Of a DNA stretch of 64,000 nt, positions 9,246 to 18,628 are shown piece after piece. Every line of letters begins with the position of its first letter. Within the stretch, counting starts at the first letter, position 1. Both the position numbers and the translations under genes were made by a program. This DNA comes from Paenibacillus uliginis N3/975 (GTDB lineage Bacteria; Bacillota; Bacilli; Paenibacillales; Paenibacillaceae), in the NCBI RefSeq assembly GCF_900177425.1, contig NZ_LT840184.1, positions 3,326,263 through 3,390,262 on the forward strand. Reading direction: 5' to 3'. The notes below the pieces were generated by a model. It saw only the letters and a program-made list of their open reading frames with translations, was not told the DNA's origin and made no database searches.

Positions 9246-10066
9246 TGATGCAGCATAACCTATTAACCACTGAACACATGACATTAGGGTACGGTTCCAG
9301 CATAATCATTAATGAACTGAGCATTGAAATCCCTGTCGGCAAAATAACGGTCCTAATTGGTAGCAACGGCTGCGGTAAATCTACAATTCTTCGCTCTCTT
9401 GCTCGGTTGTTAAAACCGATTCAGGGACAAGTATTTCTCGATGGACAGCCGATCAGCGAGCTCAAAAGCAAGCAACTGGCTAAAAAATTATCCATCCTGC
9501 CCCAAGGGCCACAAGCACCCGAAGGGGTTACTGTAAGGCAACTGGTCAAGCAAGGAAGATATCCCTATCAAGGACTCCTTCAAAATAGCTGGTCCGTAAA
9601 GGATCAAGAAATGGTCGAGCAGGCACTTACTGTAACAGGAACTCAGGAGTTTGCAGATCAGCCTGTATCCTCACTTTCAGGCGGACAACGTCAACGTGCT
9701 TGGATTGCAATGACTCTTGCACAGCATACTCCCATCATTTTGCTGGATGAACCAACCACTTACCTGGACATGGCTCATCAAATCGAAGTACTTGATCTGT
9801 TGTTCAAGTTAAATCGAGAGGAACAGCGTACCATTGTCATGGTGCTACATGATCTGAATTTGGCCTGCCGCTATGCCGATCATCTTTTGGCGGTCAAGAA
9901 TAAAACCGTTGTCAAGGTTGGAGCTCCGGAAGATATAATGACCATAGAATTGCTTAAAGACGTATTCGGCTTGCAATGTAAAATCTACAGAGATCCGATC
10001 TTTAACACGCCTTGCTTCTGCCCCCATGGTCAAGGGAGAAAGTTGAAGGCGTTACAATACACATGA
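9245..10066 (+). CDS. fhuC: FhuC/FepC-type ATPase of siderophore ABC importer
   Basis: About 273 residues. Walker A GSNGCGKST, signature LSGGQRQR, Walker B IILLDEP, D-loop 'YLDMAHQ', switch His in 'VLHDLNLA'. It energises uptake through the double permease. The open frame extends upstream to 9164, but that part overlaps the lipoprotein gene. ATG at 9245 (overlapping the TAA stop) or the next ATG at 9248, behind AAGGA at 9235-9239, is the credible start. The C-terminal tail is Cys/Pro-rich ('NTPCFCPHGQ'). It is the last gene of the operon, followed 30 bp later by hairpin repeat copy 2. Confidence 0.92.
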   Translation: MMQHNLLTTEHMTLGYGSSIIINELSIEIPVGKITVLIGSNGCGKSTILRSLARLLKPIQGQVFLDGQPISELKSKQLAKKLSILPQGPQAPEGVTVRQLVKQGRYPYQGLLQNSWSVKDQEMVEQALTVTGTQEFADQPVSSLSGGQRQRAWIAMTLAQHTPIILLDEPTTYLDMAHQIEVLDLLFKLNREEQRTIVMVLHDLNLACRYADHLLAVKNKTVVKVGAPEDIMTIELLKDVFGLQCKIYRDPIFNTPCFCPHGQGRKLKALQYT

Positions 10067-10096
10067 AGTTGTGTGGTTTTGAAATTAAGACAGTGG

Positions 10097-10155
10097 AAAA
10101 CAAATCGGCTTCCCTCCTACGTTGAGGAGAGAAGCCGATTTTTGTTTGAAAAGAC
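10097..10155. repeat. Hairpin repeat, copy 2 (right of siderophore cassette)
   Basis: A 59-bp element with a 10-bp outer stem (AAATCGGCTT/AAGCCGATTT) and inner CCTCC/GGAGG complementarity. It works as a terminator by appearance. On the minus strand it directly follows the stop codon of the exporter remnant, and on the plus strand it follows fhuC. Copy 1 is at 4162-4219. Confidence 0.87.
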
Positions 10156-10310
10156 TATACTTGAATTTCAAACTGCTTAGAGTACAGGTGTGCATACGCT
10201 CCATCACGTGCAAGTAACGCATCGTGCGTACCTTGTTCCACAATACCGTCCTAATTCGCTCTGCTATTACCGGATCGTAGAAAGTCGATGAGCAATGACT
10301 GGCTCTGTTT
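10155..10310 (-). pseudogene. Remnant of an ABC exporter ATPase C-terminus
   Basis: On the minus strand the translation gives 'EPVIAHRLSTIR', the conserved switch-His region of type I ABC exporters. A frame change and stop codons follow, then 'DGIVEQGTHDALLARDGAY' and a final 'KQFEIQV' before the stop at 10155-10157. The Walker A, signature and all membrane parts are gone. Only about 50 codons of a gene normally near 580 codons remain. It is not a piece of the exporter at 14828-18492, whose tails differ. Confidence 0.85.
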
Positions 10311-10400
10311 TATCTACTCCCACATATTGCATCCTCATACATAAAAAATAGCAAGTGGAGAATACTCTCAGTATCAAATTAGCACCTGGAGAAAATCACA

Positions 10401-11486
10401 ATGACCAACACCAAACGAATATCCTTATTAGGCATTTTCTTCATAATGCTTCTAGCCCTGGGAATTACCAACCACGTCATTATGATTCCTATTTTGCTTC
10501 AAACCGCTGGTCGTGATGCGTGGTTCGGCGTTTTAATGTCGATGGTTTTACATATAGCTTGGGTATATATCATTTACTTTATAATGAAGCAGACAAATCA
10601 ACAGCCCATATTTCCCTGGTTCAAGGAGCGCTTTGGCTCTGTGCTGACGTGGATTTTCATCATTGTTACTACCGTTTATTTCTTTCTCATGGCACTTGTC
10701 ATGTTGAGAGAAACAACGACATGGGTTAGAGTATCTTACTTGCCGCAAACACCTACATCAGTTGTCTCGATTGTTATCATTCTCCTGTGTATCTATGTTG
10801 CCAATAAAGGAATACGATCTATTGCGATCATTTCTGGTATCCTGATCCCGTTCGTATGGATTCTAGGCCATTTTGTAGCTGTAGTAAATCTCCAACACAA
10901 AGATTACTCCTTATTAACCCCTCTTTTTGTTGACGGCTACAAGCCTATGTTAAAAAGCATGGCAATTGGCTTAGGTGGTTTTATGGAGATCATTATCTTA
11001 ATCTTTATTCAACAACATATGTCCCGCAAAATTAGTTACTTATCCATTGTCATTTTGTCTGTTCTGCTGGGTGGTCTTACCATCGGACCACTTATGGGGG
11101 CTATAGCTAATTTTGGTCCGACCATTGCGTCGCAATCCCGATATCCTGCGTATGAACAGTGGATGCTGGTCACGATAACAAAATATTTTACCCATGTCGA
11201 CTTCTTAGCTTTGTACCAGTGGATGTCTGGTGCATTAATACGGATCTCCCTCTTCTTATTCATTATCTCCGGCAGCATTCCATTTAAAAAACCAAAGCGG
11301 CGCCTTCTTTTCTTATTATTATTAGGTGCTCTCTTAAGCGGCGTGTCATTAATCCCAAGTGTCGATCATGAGCTGGAAATGTACGTATTGGGCAAATACT
11401 CTTCCGTTTCCCTTATATTTTTAACGACATTCACTTTAGTCATCGCGTTATCAACTACAATTAAAGTCAAGACAAAAGGTGATTAG
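10401..11486 (+). CDS. GerAB/GerBB family germination permease (B subunit), second operon
   Basis: 361 residues with about ten membrane helices in the spore permease (PF03845) arrangement and a basic C-terminal end. TGGAGA lies 8 bp before ATG 10401. It is the first gene of a plus-strand B-A-C ger operon, an order different from the A-B-C operon at 301-4041. By family role it is the germinant-binding subunit. The specificity is not predictable from sequence alone. Confidence 0.92.
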   Translation: MTNTKRISLLGIFFIMLLALGITNHVIMIPILLQTAGRDAWFGVLMSMVLHIAWVYIIYFIMKQTNQQPIFPWFKERFGSVLTWIFIIVTTVYFFLMALVMLRETTTWVRVSYLPQTPTSVVSIVIILLCIYVANKGIRSIAIISGILIPFVWILGHFVAVVNLQHKDYSLLTPLFVDGYKPMLKSMAIGLGGFMEIIILIFIQQHMSRKISYLSIVILSVLLGGLTIGPLMGAIANFGPTIASQSRYPAYEQWMLVTITKYFTHVDFLALYQWMSGALIRISLFLFIISGSIPFKKPKRRLLFLLLLGALLSGVSLIPSVDHELEMYVLGKYSSVSLIFLTTFTLVIALSTTIKVKTKGD

Positions 11487-11489
11487 ACG

Positions 11490-13016
11490 ATGAATAACAA
11501 ACCCCGAAATCAGATGTTTCGCAAAAAATCCAAACAAAACGGAACCGCTGTCAACAATGATTCTGTTACTGAAACGCTGAATGAAGAATCTTTGCGCGCT
11601 CTATTTGCAGATTCTTCCGATGTCATCATCACAGATTTCCCGACCAAGCAAGATGGGGGAATTTCAACACTATTACTGCATAGTGATGGAATGATCAATT
11701 CCACGGTGATGACCCAACATGTACTTCCCAATTTGGAATGGATACTGGAAACTTTCTCGAATTGGGAAGAACTCATTCACGAGCTTGACAAATCGATGAG
11801 ATGGAAACGGATTAAACAGCATTCAGATGTCGAGAAGCTTCTGTTTATTGGACACCTAATTGCATTTTTCCCTGAACAAAAATGCTTTTATTCCATTGAT
11901 ATTGCTCAAGTCCCTAAAAGGATGCCCCAAGAATCGAATACAGAAGTTGCAATCAAAGGTGCCAGGGATGGATTTACGGAAGATTTAAACACCAATGTAG
12001 CATTAATTCGTAAAAGGCTGCGAACGGCGTCCTTGCATAATGAACAATTTATTATCGGCGAACGAAGTCAAACCAGAGTATCTTTACTTTATATTTCGGA
12101 TATTGCTCGTCCGGAAGTCATTGAGGAAGCTAAGAAACGATTGAATAATCTTAAAGTTGATGCATTGATAAGCTCGGGACAGCTGGAAGAAGGGATATCT
12201 GATTATACACTATCCATATTCCCGCTGTTTGACCATATTGGGAGACCAGATTTTTGCAGCGAGGTGTTGTTGTTAGGGCGCTTTGTTATTATGGTGGACG
12301 GATCTCCGATGGCATTGATCGCTCCTTGTAATTTGCTTTCGATATTAAAGTCGCCGGAAGACACTTATTTCCCTTACCATATAAATATTTTCGAACGATT
12401 GCTTCGGCTTTTTGGTTTGTCCATAGCTATTTTTTTGCCAGGCTTTTGGATCGCCTTAACTGCATATAATATGGACCAGCTTCCATTCCCACTTCTTGCA
12501 ACAGTTGCTAATTCAAGATATGGACTTCCGTTTTCTACGCCAGTAGAAATTATTATAATGCTTAGCATGTTCGAGCTATTCAGGGAAGCAGGCGTTCGTC
12601 TTCCTAAGGCAGTCGGTCAAACAATCGCCGTACTGGGCGGGTTGATCATTGGTGATGCTGCGATTCGTGCCGGTCTTACTTCCCCCACGATGCTCGTTGT
12701 TTCAGCCACAACAGCCGTCGCCACTTTTACATTAGTAAACCAAACGTTGAGCGGGACTGTCAGCATCATCCGAATATATATACTCCTTTGCTCCTCCATT
12801 TTCGGTATGTTAGGCTTCTTTATTGGTATGATGAGCATTATAGCTTATCTATCTGTTTTAGAATCCTTCGGTCTTCCTTATCTGGCACCTTATTCCCCGC
12901 TGACTTTGAGAGATCTGATGTCGGCCTTTCTTTCCAAACCATGGGCTTTCAAGAAAAAGAGACCAGAGATGCTTAACACCATAGACAACACATCACAAGA
13001 AGGGGAAACGGGATGA
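11490..13016 (+). CDS. GerA family spore germination protein (A subunit), second operon
   Basis: 508 residues: a hydrophilic first half, then a membrane half from about residue 245. Conserved pieces include 'DGSPMALIAPCNLL', 'LFREAGVRLPKAVGQTIAVLGGLIIGDAA' in pieces, and 'VLESFGLPYLAPYSP'. It starts 3 bp after the permease stop, behind AAGGTGATT. It is clearly homologous to the A subunit at 2509-4041 but diverged, so it is probably an older paralogue rather than a recent duplication. Confidence 0.94.
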   Translation: MNNKPRNQMFRKKSKQNGTAVNNDSVTETLNEESLRALFADSSDVIITDFPTKQDGGISTLLLHSDGMINSTVMTQHVLPNLEWILETFSNWEELIHELDKSMRWKRIKQHSDVEKLLFIGHLIAFFPEQKCFYSIDIAQVPKRMPQESNTEVAIKGARDGFTEDLNTNVALIRKRLRTASLHNEQFIIGERSQTRVSLLYISDIARPEVIEEAKKRLNNLKVDALISSGQLEEGISDYTLSIFPLFDHIGRPDFCSEVLLLGRFVIMVDGSPMALIAPCNLLSILKSPEDTYFPYHINIFERLLRLFGLSIAIFLPGFWIALTAYNMDQLPFPLLATVANSRYGLPFSTPVEIIIMLSMFELFREAGVRLPKAVGQTIAVLGGLIIGDAAIRAGLTSPTMLVVSATTAVATFTLVNQTLSGTVSIIRIYILLCSSIFGMLGFFIGMMSIIAYLSVLESFGLPYLAPYSPLTLRDLMSAFLSKPWAFKKKRPEMLNTIDNTSQEGETG

Positions 13017-13017
13017 A

Positions 13018-14175
13018 ATGAGAGTTTACCTTAGATTAATAAAAATAACATCTGCATTGATGCTCCTGAACTTGCTTTGCGGATGCTGGGATATCAAAGA
13101 AGTACAAGACGTGAATTATATAACCGCTCTGGGTATAGATTATGAGGATGGGAACTTCATCGTATATACTCAAATGCTTGATTTCTCTTATGTTGCAAAG
13201 GCTGAAACCGGGAAATCGGATAAGCCTGCTCAAGTATGGACTGGAAAGACTTCAGGAAAAACGTTAAATTTGGCTATAAGCCAAATTTTTAACTCAGCAC
13301 AGGAACGAACCGTTTGGAGCCACATCTCATGTGTTATCATGAGTGAAAATTACTTAAAAACAGATATTCTGAAAAACAACGACACGATCAACCGTTATCA
13401 GGAGGTTCGCTGGACTCCATGGGTATTTGGAACGAAAGAATCGATCGAACGACTATTAACGACGACGGCATTTTTCAATCTTTCCCCCTTGAAAACATTG
13501 TTACACGAACCATCGCAGGAATATAAACAGAAGTCCCAGATCGCTCCCATTCGATTTTTTAATTTTATTTCACAACTAACTGAACCCGCTACCACAGCAA
13601 TACTTCCCAATTTGGCCATTGATTCATCAACATGGAAATTAAATGAAAAAAAAGATCCGAAACTAATTATCGATGGCGGCTATGCCATGTCGGAAGGAAA
13701 GTACAACGGATTGCTTAATGATAAAGAACTATCGGGGCTACGTTGGTTGCAAAAGGAAATGCGTCGTTCTCCAATAGCCGTTAAAAAAGACGGAGTATAT
13801 ACCGCTTTTGTGTACCTGGAAAACCCGAAGATTCGGAGATCATTAAAAATCGTTCATGGCGTTCCTAGATACCAAGTTCACATCGAATTTAGAGCAAATG
13901 TAACTGAGGCCCTGGCAGAAATAACGGAGACCGAAATCGAGAAAATGGCAGCTGAAGTGATAAAACAAGAAATATTAGATACCTATAACAATGGATTAAA
14001 AATAAAATCAGACGTATACAGCTTAAAGCATCTTTTGTTTAAACAAAAGACTGGAATCTGGAAGAAGCTGCAACAATCAGGTGATGACCTGCTGGATGAA
14101 AATTCGTTGGATTTGGTTACCGTAAAAGTCAATCTTGAGTATGTAGGAATGACGAAGTTACCTAAAAAGTCATAG
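13018..14175 (+). CDS. Ger(x)C family germination lipoprotein (C subunit), second operon
   Basis: 385 residues. The lipoprotein signal ends in LLCGC followed by the family CWD motif, then 'ALGIDYEDGNF'. The ATG at 13018 is 1 bp after the gerA stop, and the ribosome site AAGGGG is inside gerA. It is the last gene of the operon and is followed by a hairpin. Role as for the other C subunit: an inner spore membrane lipoprotein of the receptor complex. Confidence 0.93.
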   Translation: MRVYLRLIKITSALMLLNLLCGCWDIKEVQDVNYITALGIDYEDGNFIVYTQMLDFSYVAKAETGKSDKPAQVWTGKTSGKTLNLAISQIFNSAQERTVWSHISCVIMSENYLKTDILKNNDTINRYQEVRWTPWVFGTKESIERLLTTTAFFNLSPLKTLLHEPSQEYKQKSQIAPIRFFNFISQLTEPATTAILPNLAIDSSTWKLNEKKDPKLIIDGGYAMSEGKYNGLLNDKELSGLRWLQKEMRRSPIAVKKDGVYTAFVYLENPKIRRSLKIVHGVPRYQVHIEFRANVTEALAEITETEIEKMAAEVIKQEILDTYNNGLKIKSDVYSLKHLLFKQKTGIWKKLQQSGDDLLDENSLDLVTVKVNLEYVGMTKLPKKS

Positions 14176-14186
14176 GAATTTATGAA

Positions 14187-14226
14187 AAAGCCATAGCTGA
14201 TATCCCTTGGGATCGGCTATGGCTTT
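14187..14226 (+). terminator. Terminator of second ger operon
   Basis: Arms AAAGCCATAGC (14187-14197) and GCTATGGCTTT (14216-14226), with a T-containing tail. Confidence 0.85.
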
Positions 14227-14255
14227 AATTATACTCCAGCGTAGATCATTGTCTT

Positions 14256-14738
14256 CTAATCTTGACTAAATCTCTCTATGAGTTGCGTATATTCCTCATA
14301 CCATCGTTTCCATTCGTTTTCGCGTGATTCTAGAGTTGTACCATCCAGCAAAGCGCTGATAACATCCAAGCATACATGCCAACCAGCAAGATCCTTTGGG
14401 GTATGATCCGTGATTTGACTGATCTCTTCAATTAAGCTGAAATCACATCCTGTCATCGTTGGATAAAGTTCAAAACGTACGCGATTATTTCCCCAAGTAT
14501 ATTCCAATACGGAAAGATGGTTTAGCTCCATGATTTCCATTTCCTCAAATGTACCATCCTGCATGTCAAACTTAATAACTCCTCCTTTGCGGAGATCTTC
14601 AACCCGAAGTTCGGGAAACCATTGCTTCAGTTTTTCATTCTCTGTTAACATAGCCCAGACTTTTTCATCCGAATGTTTCAGATTACGCTCGAATGTAGCA
14701 ACATATCCTTCTTTAGCTTTTTGTATGACAGCTAACAT
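14256..14738 (-). CDS. SRPBCC (AHSA1/START-like) domain protein
   Basis: 160 residues. The pattern 'VWAMLTENEKLKQWFPELRV' followed by beta strands and a C-terminal helix with 'HLSVLEYTW' is typical of AHSA1/CalC-like SRPBCC proteins, which enclose a hydrophobic cavity. The precise ligand or reaction is unknown. A TTG further upstream is in frame, but GAGGAGG sits 6 bp before ATG 14738, which sets the start. It appears monocistronic. Confidence 0.85.
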   Translation of the reverse strand: MLAVIQKAKEGYVATFERNLKHSDEKVWAMLTENEKLKQWFPELRVEDLRKGGVIKFDMQDGTFEEMEIMELNHLSVLEYTWGNNRVRFELYPTMTGCDFSLIEEISQITDHTPKDLAGWHVCLDVISALLDGTTLESRENEWKRWYEEYTQLIERFSQD

Positions 14739-14827
14739 GTTAATCCTCCTCAAACCGTATGATTAGTTACTATATCTCATGTTTATTGCTTGGGATTATA
14801 CATTCAAATGTCTCTATTATCTAATCA

Positions 14828-16690
14828 TTAGCCCGCTTCTTCTCCGTACCATAGCTGGCGGAAGCTTTCGCTTGATACAAGGAGCTCCTCAGCGGTACCC
14901 TCTGCTGCGATCTCTCCGCCTGCAAGGACAATGATATGGTCAGCGTGGGAAAGTGCCACTTTACGGTGAGATACAACTAGGCAGGTCACTCCGCCCCGTT
15001 CGCGGAACAGCCGCTCCCATAGTTTGCGTTCTGTATCAACATCTAATGCGCTCGACAGGTCATCGAATACATACAGCTGTGCATCGCGCACTAGCATACG
15101 GGCAGCAGCTGTTCGCTGGGCCTGACCTCCAGATAGCTTTACACCTCGAGGCCCAACGATCGTATCCAAACCGTTCTGAAGATGAATGATGTCCTCTTCC
15201 ATGACGGCTGAATGCAGCGCCCGCTCTAAACTGCCTGGCTGCTCCTTTACTCCCAGCAGAATGTTGTTACGAAGCTTATCACTGTATAGCCGCGGGATTT
15301 GTGCAGTATAGGCGCTTTGCGGCGGTATGAAAAAGTCTGCCGGGGACTCAATTCTTTCCCCATTCCAGCGGATCTCACCCGTTTCAGCCGGAAGAAGTCC
15401 GAGCAGTGTGCGCACGAGCGTTGTTTTACCGCTGCCAATCATACCGGTAATTACCGTGAAAGAACCTTGTTTCAGTGTTAGATCAATGTTCTGGATTCCG
15501 CGGCCTGTTTCCGGATAACGATAGGACAGGCTGCGTGCCTCCAGCACCATAAGCATAGGAGCTTGGATAAACGGTGTAAGAAGGCCGTCCTCCGCGACCG
15601 AAATCGCCGGAGTTTCTTCTAATGTATCCTTCATCCCGGAGTAGTTGTTCCGATCTTGGTCAGCCACGAAAGAACTATTATTTGCTGGTTGCTTTGGACG
15701 CCCGATACCGATGTAGTTGGCTGCCGTAAGCAGTGATGCCGGTGCACCACTTAGCATCGATTTAATACGTTCAAAGCTTATCCCTAATTGTTTGTAATGA
15801 GTCATGAAGTTACCTACATTTGAAATAAGCTGTGTGACGAAAGTTAAATAATATACGAACAGAGACAAGTCACCTACAGTAAAGCCGCCGCTGCGCATTT
15901 TATAACCGGCCAATACCAGAATCAGACCGGTACCCAGATTAACGGAATTCGTAAAGACAGACGAAAGCGTCTCCGTGAGAAGTTTATCTTTAACCATCGA
16001 CTGGCGGCGGTTCTCGCTAAGCTTAACGAATCGATCGATAACGCGTTTCTCAGCCCCTGCGACTTGAATGGCTTGCACGTTGGCGAACATTTCGCTGATG
16101 GCTCCTGTTACCTTGGCGGTGGATTCCCGGCTTGCAGCCCTATATTTCTGAATTCGGGTGGTTGCAATCTGAGCCGCTGTCACTACGAGAATCAACGGTA
16201 CGAATACCAGCACCGTCAGCTGTAGATCAATGGAGATTAAGATCCAGCTTGCTACTACGACAAATCCAATGAGACCTAGCGTATCAACGGACCAACTTGT
16301 GGCCTCCTCCGCCTGTTCCACATCATCCCGAAAATTGCTGATAGCTTCACCGGGAGAGCATGGTATGGCACGTGCACCCGGCTCCTTGAGTACATGGGCG
16401 AGCATATTTCGCCTAACGAGAGCACTGACGCGAAAACGGAAATGAACATCCGTCATGAAGCCCCCATATATCAAAGCAATACGTCCAAGTGCCGCACCGA
16501 CCAACAAAGCTGCGATACCCCACACGCCATAAGATAAAGTATAAGTACCTTCCAAATGATCAAAGAAAGCTTTCGTAAGTAGTCCAGGAATGAGAGGTGC
16601 CATATGAATCAGCGACCAGGCCAGAAGGTTCAACAAATACAAGCCGGGCCGGTACATAATAAGCCGCCAGAAAAAATGTCTTGTTTTCAC
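14828..16690 (-). CDS. ABC exporter half-transporter with degenerate Walker B (heterodimer partner 2)
   Basis: 620 residues: six-helix exporter domain (about 1-320), a linker of some 60 residues with 'ANNSSF' (about 330-380), then an ATPase domain. Walker A GMIGSGKT, signature LSGGQ, Walker B 'LYVFDDLSSALD', where the catalytic Glu is Asp, and switch His 'VVSHRK'. It overlaps the upstream partner gene by 4 bp. Heterodimeric exporters such as BmrCD and TM287/288 have one degenerate ATP site; this chain would supply its Walker motifs. The substrate is unknown, drugs or lipids by family analogy. Confidence 0.9.
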   Translation of the reverse strand: MKTRHFFWRLIMYRPGLYLLNLLAWSLIHMAPLIPGLLTKAFFDHLEGTYTLSYGVWGIAALLVGAALGRIALIYGGFMTDVHFRFRVSALVRRNMLAHVLKEPGARAIPCSPGEAISNFRDDVEQAEEATSWSVDTLGLIGFVVVASWILISIDLQLTVLVFVPLILVVTAAQIATTRIQKYRAASRESTAKVTGAISEMFANVQAIQVAGAEKRVIDRFVKLSENRRQSMVKDKLLTETLSSVFTNSVNLGTGLILVLAGYKMRSGGFTVGDLSLFVYYLTFVTQLISNVGNFMTHYKQLGISFERIKSMLSGAPASLLTAANYIGIGRPKQPANNSSFVADQDRNNYSGMKDTLEETPAISVAEDGLLTPFIQAPMLMVLEARSLSYRYPETGRGIQNIDLTLKQGSFTVITGMIGSGKTTLVRTLLGLLPAETGEIRWNGERIESPADFFIPPQSAYTAQIPRLYSDKLRNNILLGVKEQPGSLERALHSAVMEEDIIHLQNGLDTIVGPRGVKLSGGQAQRTAAARMLVRDAQLYVFDDLSSALDVDTERKLWERLFRERGGVTCLVVSHRKVALSHADHIIVLAGGEIAAEGTAEELLVSSESFRQLWYGEEAG

Positions 16691-18492
16691 GCCAACACCT
16701 CCTCCATTCCAACGGCAAGCATCCGGCTGAACCTGGATTCCGGATCGGCAGCCAGTTTCTCACGGTCACCACTCTCCACAGTCCGACCGTTCTCAAGAAT
16801 TAGAATGCGATCTGCTCTCTGCACCGTAGCCAGACGGTGCGCGATTATAATACACGTCTTCTCGCGCAGTAAACGTGTTATTGCTTCCTCAATCCGGGAT
16901 TCCGTCAATGGGTCTAAACGCGAAGAAGCTTCATCAAGAATAACAAGTCCCGGTTCAGTCAGGAATACCCGTGCAAAAGCCAGAAGCTGTGCTTCACCAG
17001 CCGAAAGGCTACCACCTCCTGATGCCAATCCTGTATCCAATCCTTCAGGGAGAGCATTGTACCAATCTCCAAGTCCTAACTGATTCAGCACTTCTACAAT
17101 CTGTTTGTCCGGTATCCCGTTATCAAACAATGTCAGATTGTCCCGTACAGAGCCTTCTAAAATTTCGATGTTCTGTGTTACCATCGCTACTTTTCGTCTT
17201 AACTCGTGAAGCTTACAGCTGCGGATATCCGTACCCGCGAGCTCAATACTTCCCCATTGCGGATCATAAAAGCGCAGTAAAAGGCGCGCAATCGTCGTTT
17301 TTCCACTGCCGGTGCGCCCCAATAGCCCCAGCGTCTGTCCCGGTTCCAGAGAAAGGTTCAAATCATCAAGCGTTGTCTGTCCATCTTCCTCGTACGAGAA
17401 CGTAAGACCGCGGAACTTCACAGACAGCGGCCCATCAGGGAGTGGCGCGCCCGGTCCATCTTTAATAATCGGTTGGATAGCCAGCAGGTCCCGAACGCGC
17501 AGCAGACTAGCATCGGCTTTCTGCAGATCCTCGAGCTGGGTACGGATCTTCTCAATTGGCTTCGCGAGCAGCTCCGTGTAATAAAAGACAAGATAAACAG
17601 ATCCGATCGTCAGGCCACTCTGTCCATTTTTCCACAGGATGGCGCATACGATAAAGGCCGCTGCATTACCTAAAGCGAACACAAGAATCGTTGTACTCCA
17701 CATCATGAAAAAACCGAGAAAGGCCCTTACCCGTACCGGCAGCATGCGGCGCGACATTTCATAAAAGCGATTCATGACATATCCGGCTGCACCATTAGCC
17801 CGAATGTCCTCCGTCCCTTCCAAATGCTCACCAATAAAGCCGTAGAAGTCAGCGTTCAGTTGTCTCCACTGCTTCCAGACCGGAATGGCAAATCGGCGAA
17901 TGTATTGAATAACATACACGCTGCCAATGACAAATACGGTCATGACAAGCCCGATCCACACATTTTCCCGAAACAGCAATACAAGTATGCCGATCATGAG
18001 CATCAGATTTCCGAACAGATGAATGATGAAGCTGGAGAAGAAGTTGGCTAGTGCATTAACGTCTCCATCCACTCTTTCAATCAGAGAGCCGGACGTTTGT
18101 GTTTTATGGAAACTCATATCCAGAGAGAGACAGTGCTCCACAAGTTCTGAGCGGAGTTTATTGGTTGTTTTCCAACCCAAGTTCTCGCTAAAGTAAGCGG
18201 CTGCTACAGAGATTCCTTGCTGAAGAACGGAGAATGCGATGAACAAGCCTGCTGCATAATAAAGGGGGGTCAGACTTCCTTCCCCCTGTGCCGTATCAAT
18301 GAAGTAACGGATAATCTGAGGGTTGACGAGCTGCAATCCTATGGATAAGAATAGGAGCACGGTTAAGCCAGTTAACAGCTTCCGCTGCGGTAATACATAG
18401 CGAACAAGCATATCCCGATACATACCAAAACTTTTATCTTTCTTGTTGAGATCATGCTTGGGTTCTTCTCTCAAATAAACACTTCCTTCCAT
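16687..18492 (-). CDS. ABC exporter half-transporter with non-canonical signature (heterodimer partner 1)
   Basis: 601 residues: six membrane helices (to about 310), then an ATPase domain. Walker A GRTGSGKT, signature degenerated to 'LSAGEAQ', intact Walker B 'LVILDEASSRLD', switch His 'IIAHRL'. This is the complement of its partner: the weak signature faces the partner's Asp-type Walker B to form the inactive site, while this chain's Walker B meets the partner's canonical LSGGQ. The open frame starts at ATG 18492, but AAGGA at 18484-18488 better suits a TTG at 18474. It is the first gene of the two-gene operon. Confidence 0.9.
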   Translation of the reverse strand: MEGSVYLREEPKHDLNKKDKSFGMYRDMLVRYVLPQRKLLTGLTVLLFLSIGLQLVNPQIIRYFIDTAQGEGSLTPLYYAAGLFIAFSVLQQGISVAAAYFSENLGWKTTNKLRSELVEHCLSLDMSFHKTQTSGSLIERVDGDVNALANFFSSFIIHLFGNLMLMIGILVLLFRENVWIGLVMTVFVIGSVYVIQYIRRFAIPVWKQWRQLNADFYGFIGEHLEGTEDIRANGAAGYVMNRFYEMSRRMLPVRVRAFLGFFMMWSTTILVFALGNAAAFIVCAILWKNGQSGLTIGSVYLVFYYTELLAKPIEKIRTQLEDLQKADASLLRVRDLLAIQPIIKDGPGAPLPDGPLSVKFRGLTFSYEEDGQTTLDDLNLSLEPGQTLGLLGRTGSGKTTIARLLLRFYDPQWGSIELAGTDIRSCKLHELRRKVAMVTQNIEILEGSVRDNLTLFDNGIPDKQIVEVLNQLGLGDWYNALPEGLDTGLASGGGSLSAGEAQLLAFARVFLTEPGLVILDEASSRLDPLTESRIEEAITRLLREKTCIIIAHRLATVQRADRILILENGRTVESGDREKLAADPESRFSRMLAVGMEEVLA

Positions 18493-18628
18493 AGCGAAGA
18501 AATCGTTTGCAAGTCACAAAATAAAGGCGTATTTCATTATACCTTGGCTAAACGGAATAGAATACAAATATTTACTATTCGCCTTTATACGCCAACACTT
18601 ACAATTACAGAAGGCTTAAATAAAAAAA

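Noticed and set aside
16604..17083. 159-codon plus-strand frame opposite the ABC exporter genes
   Set aside because: Shadow of the exporter ATPase region; low-complexity Ser/Arg composition and no ribosome site.
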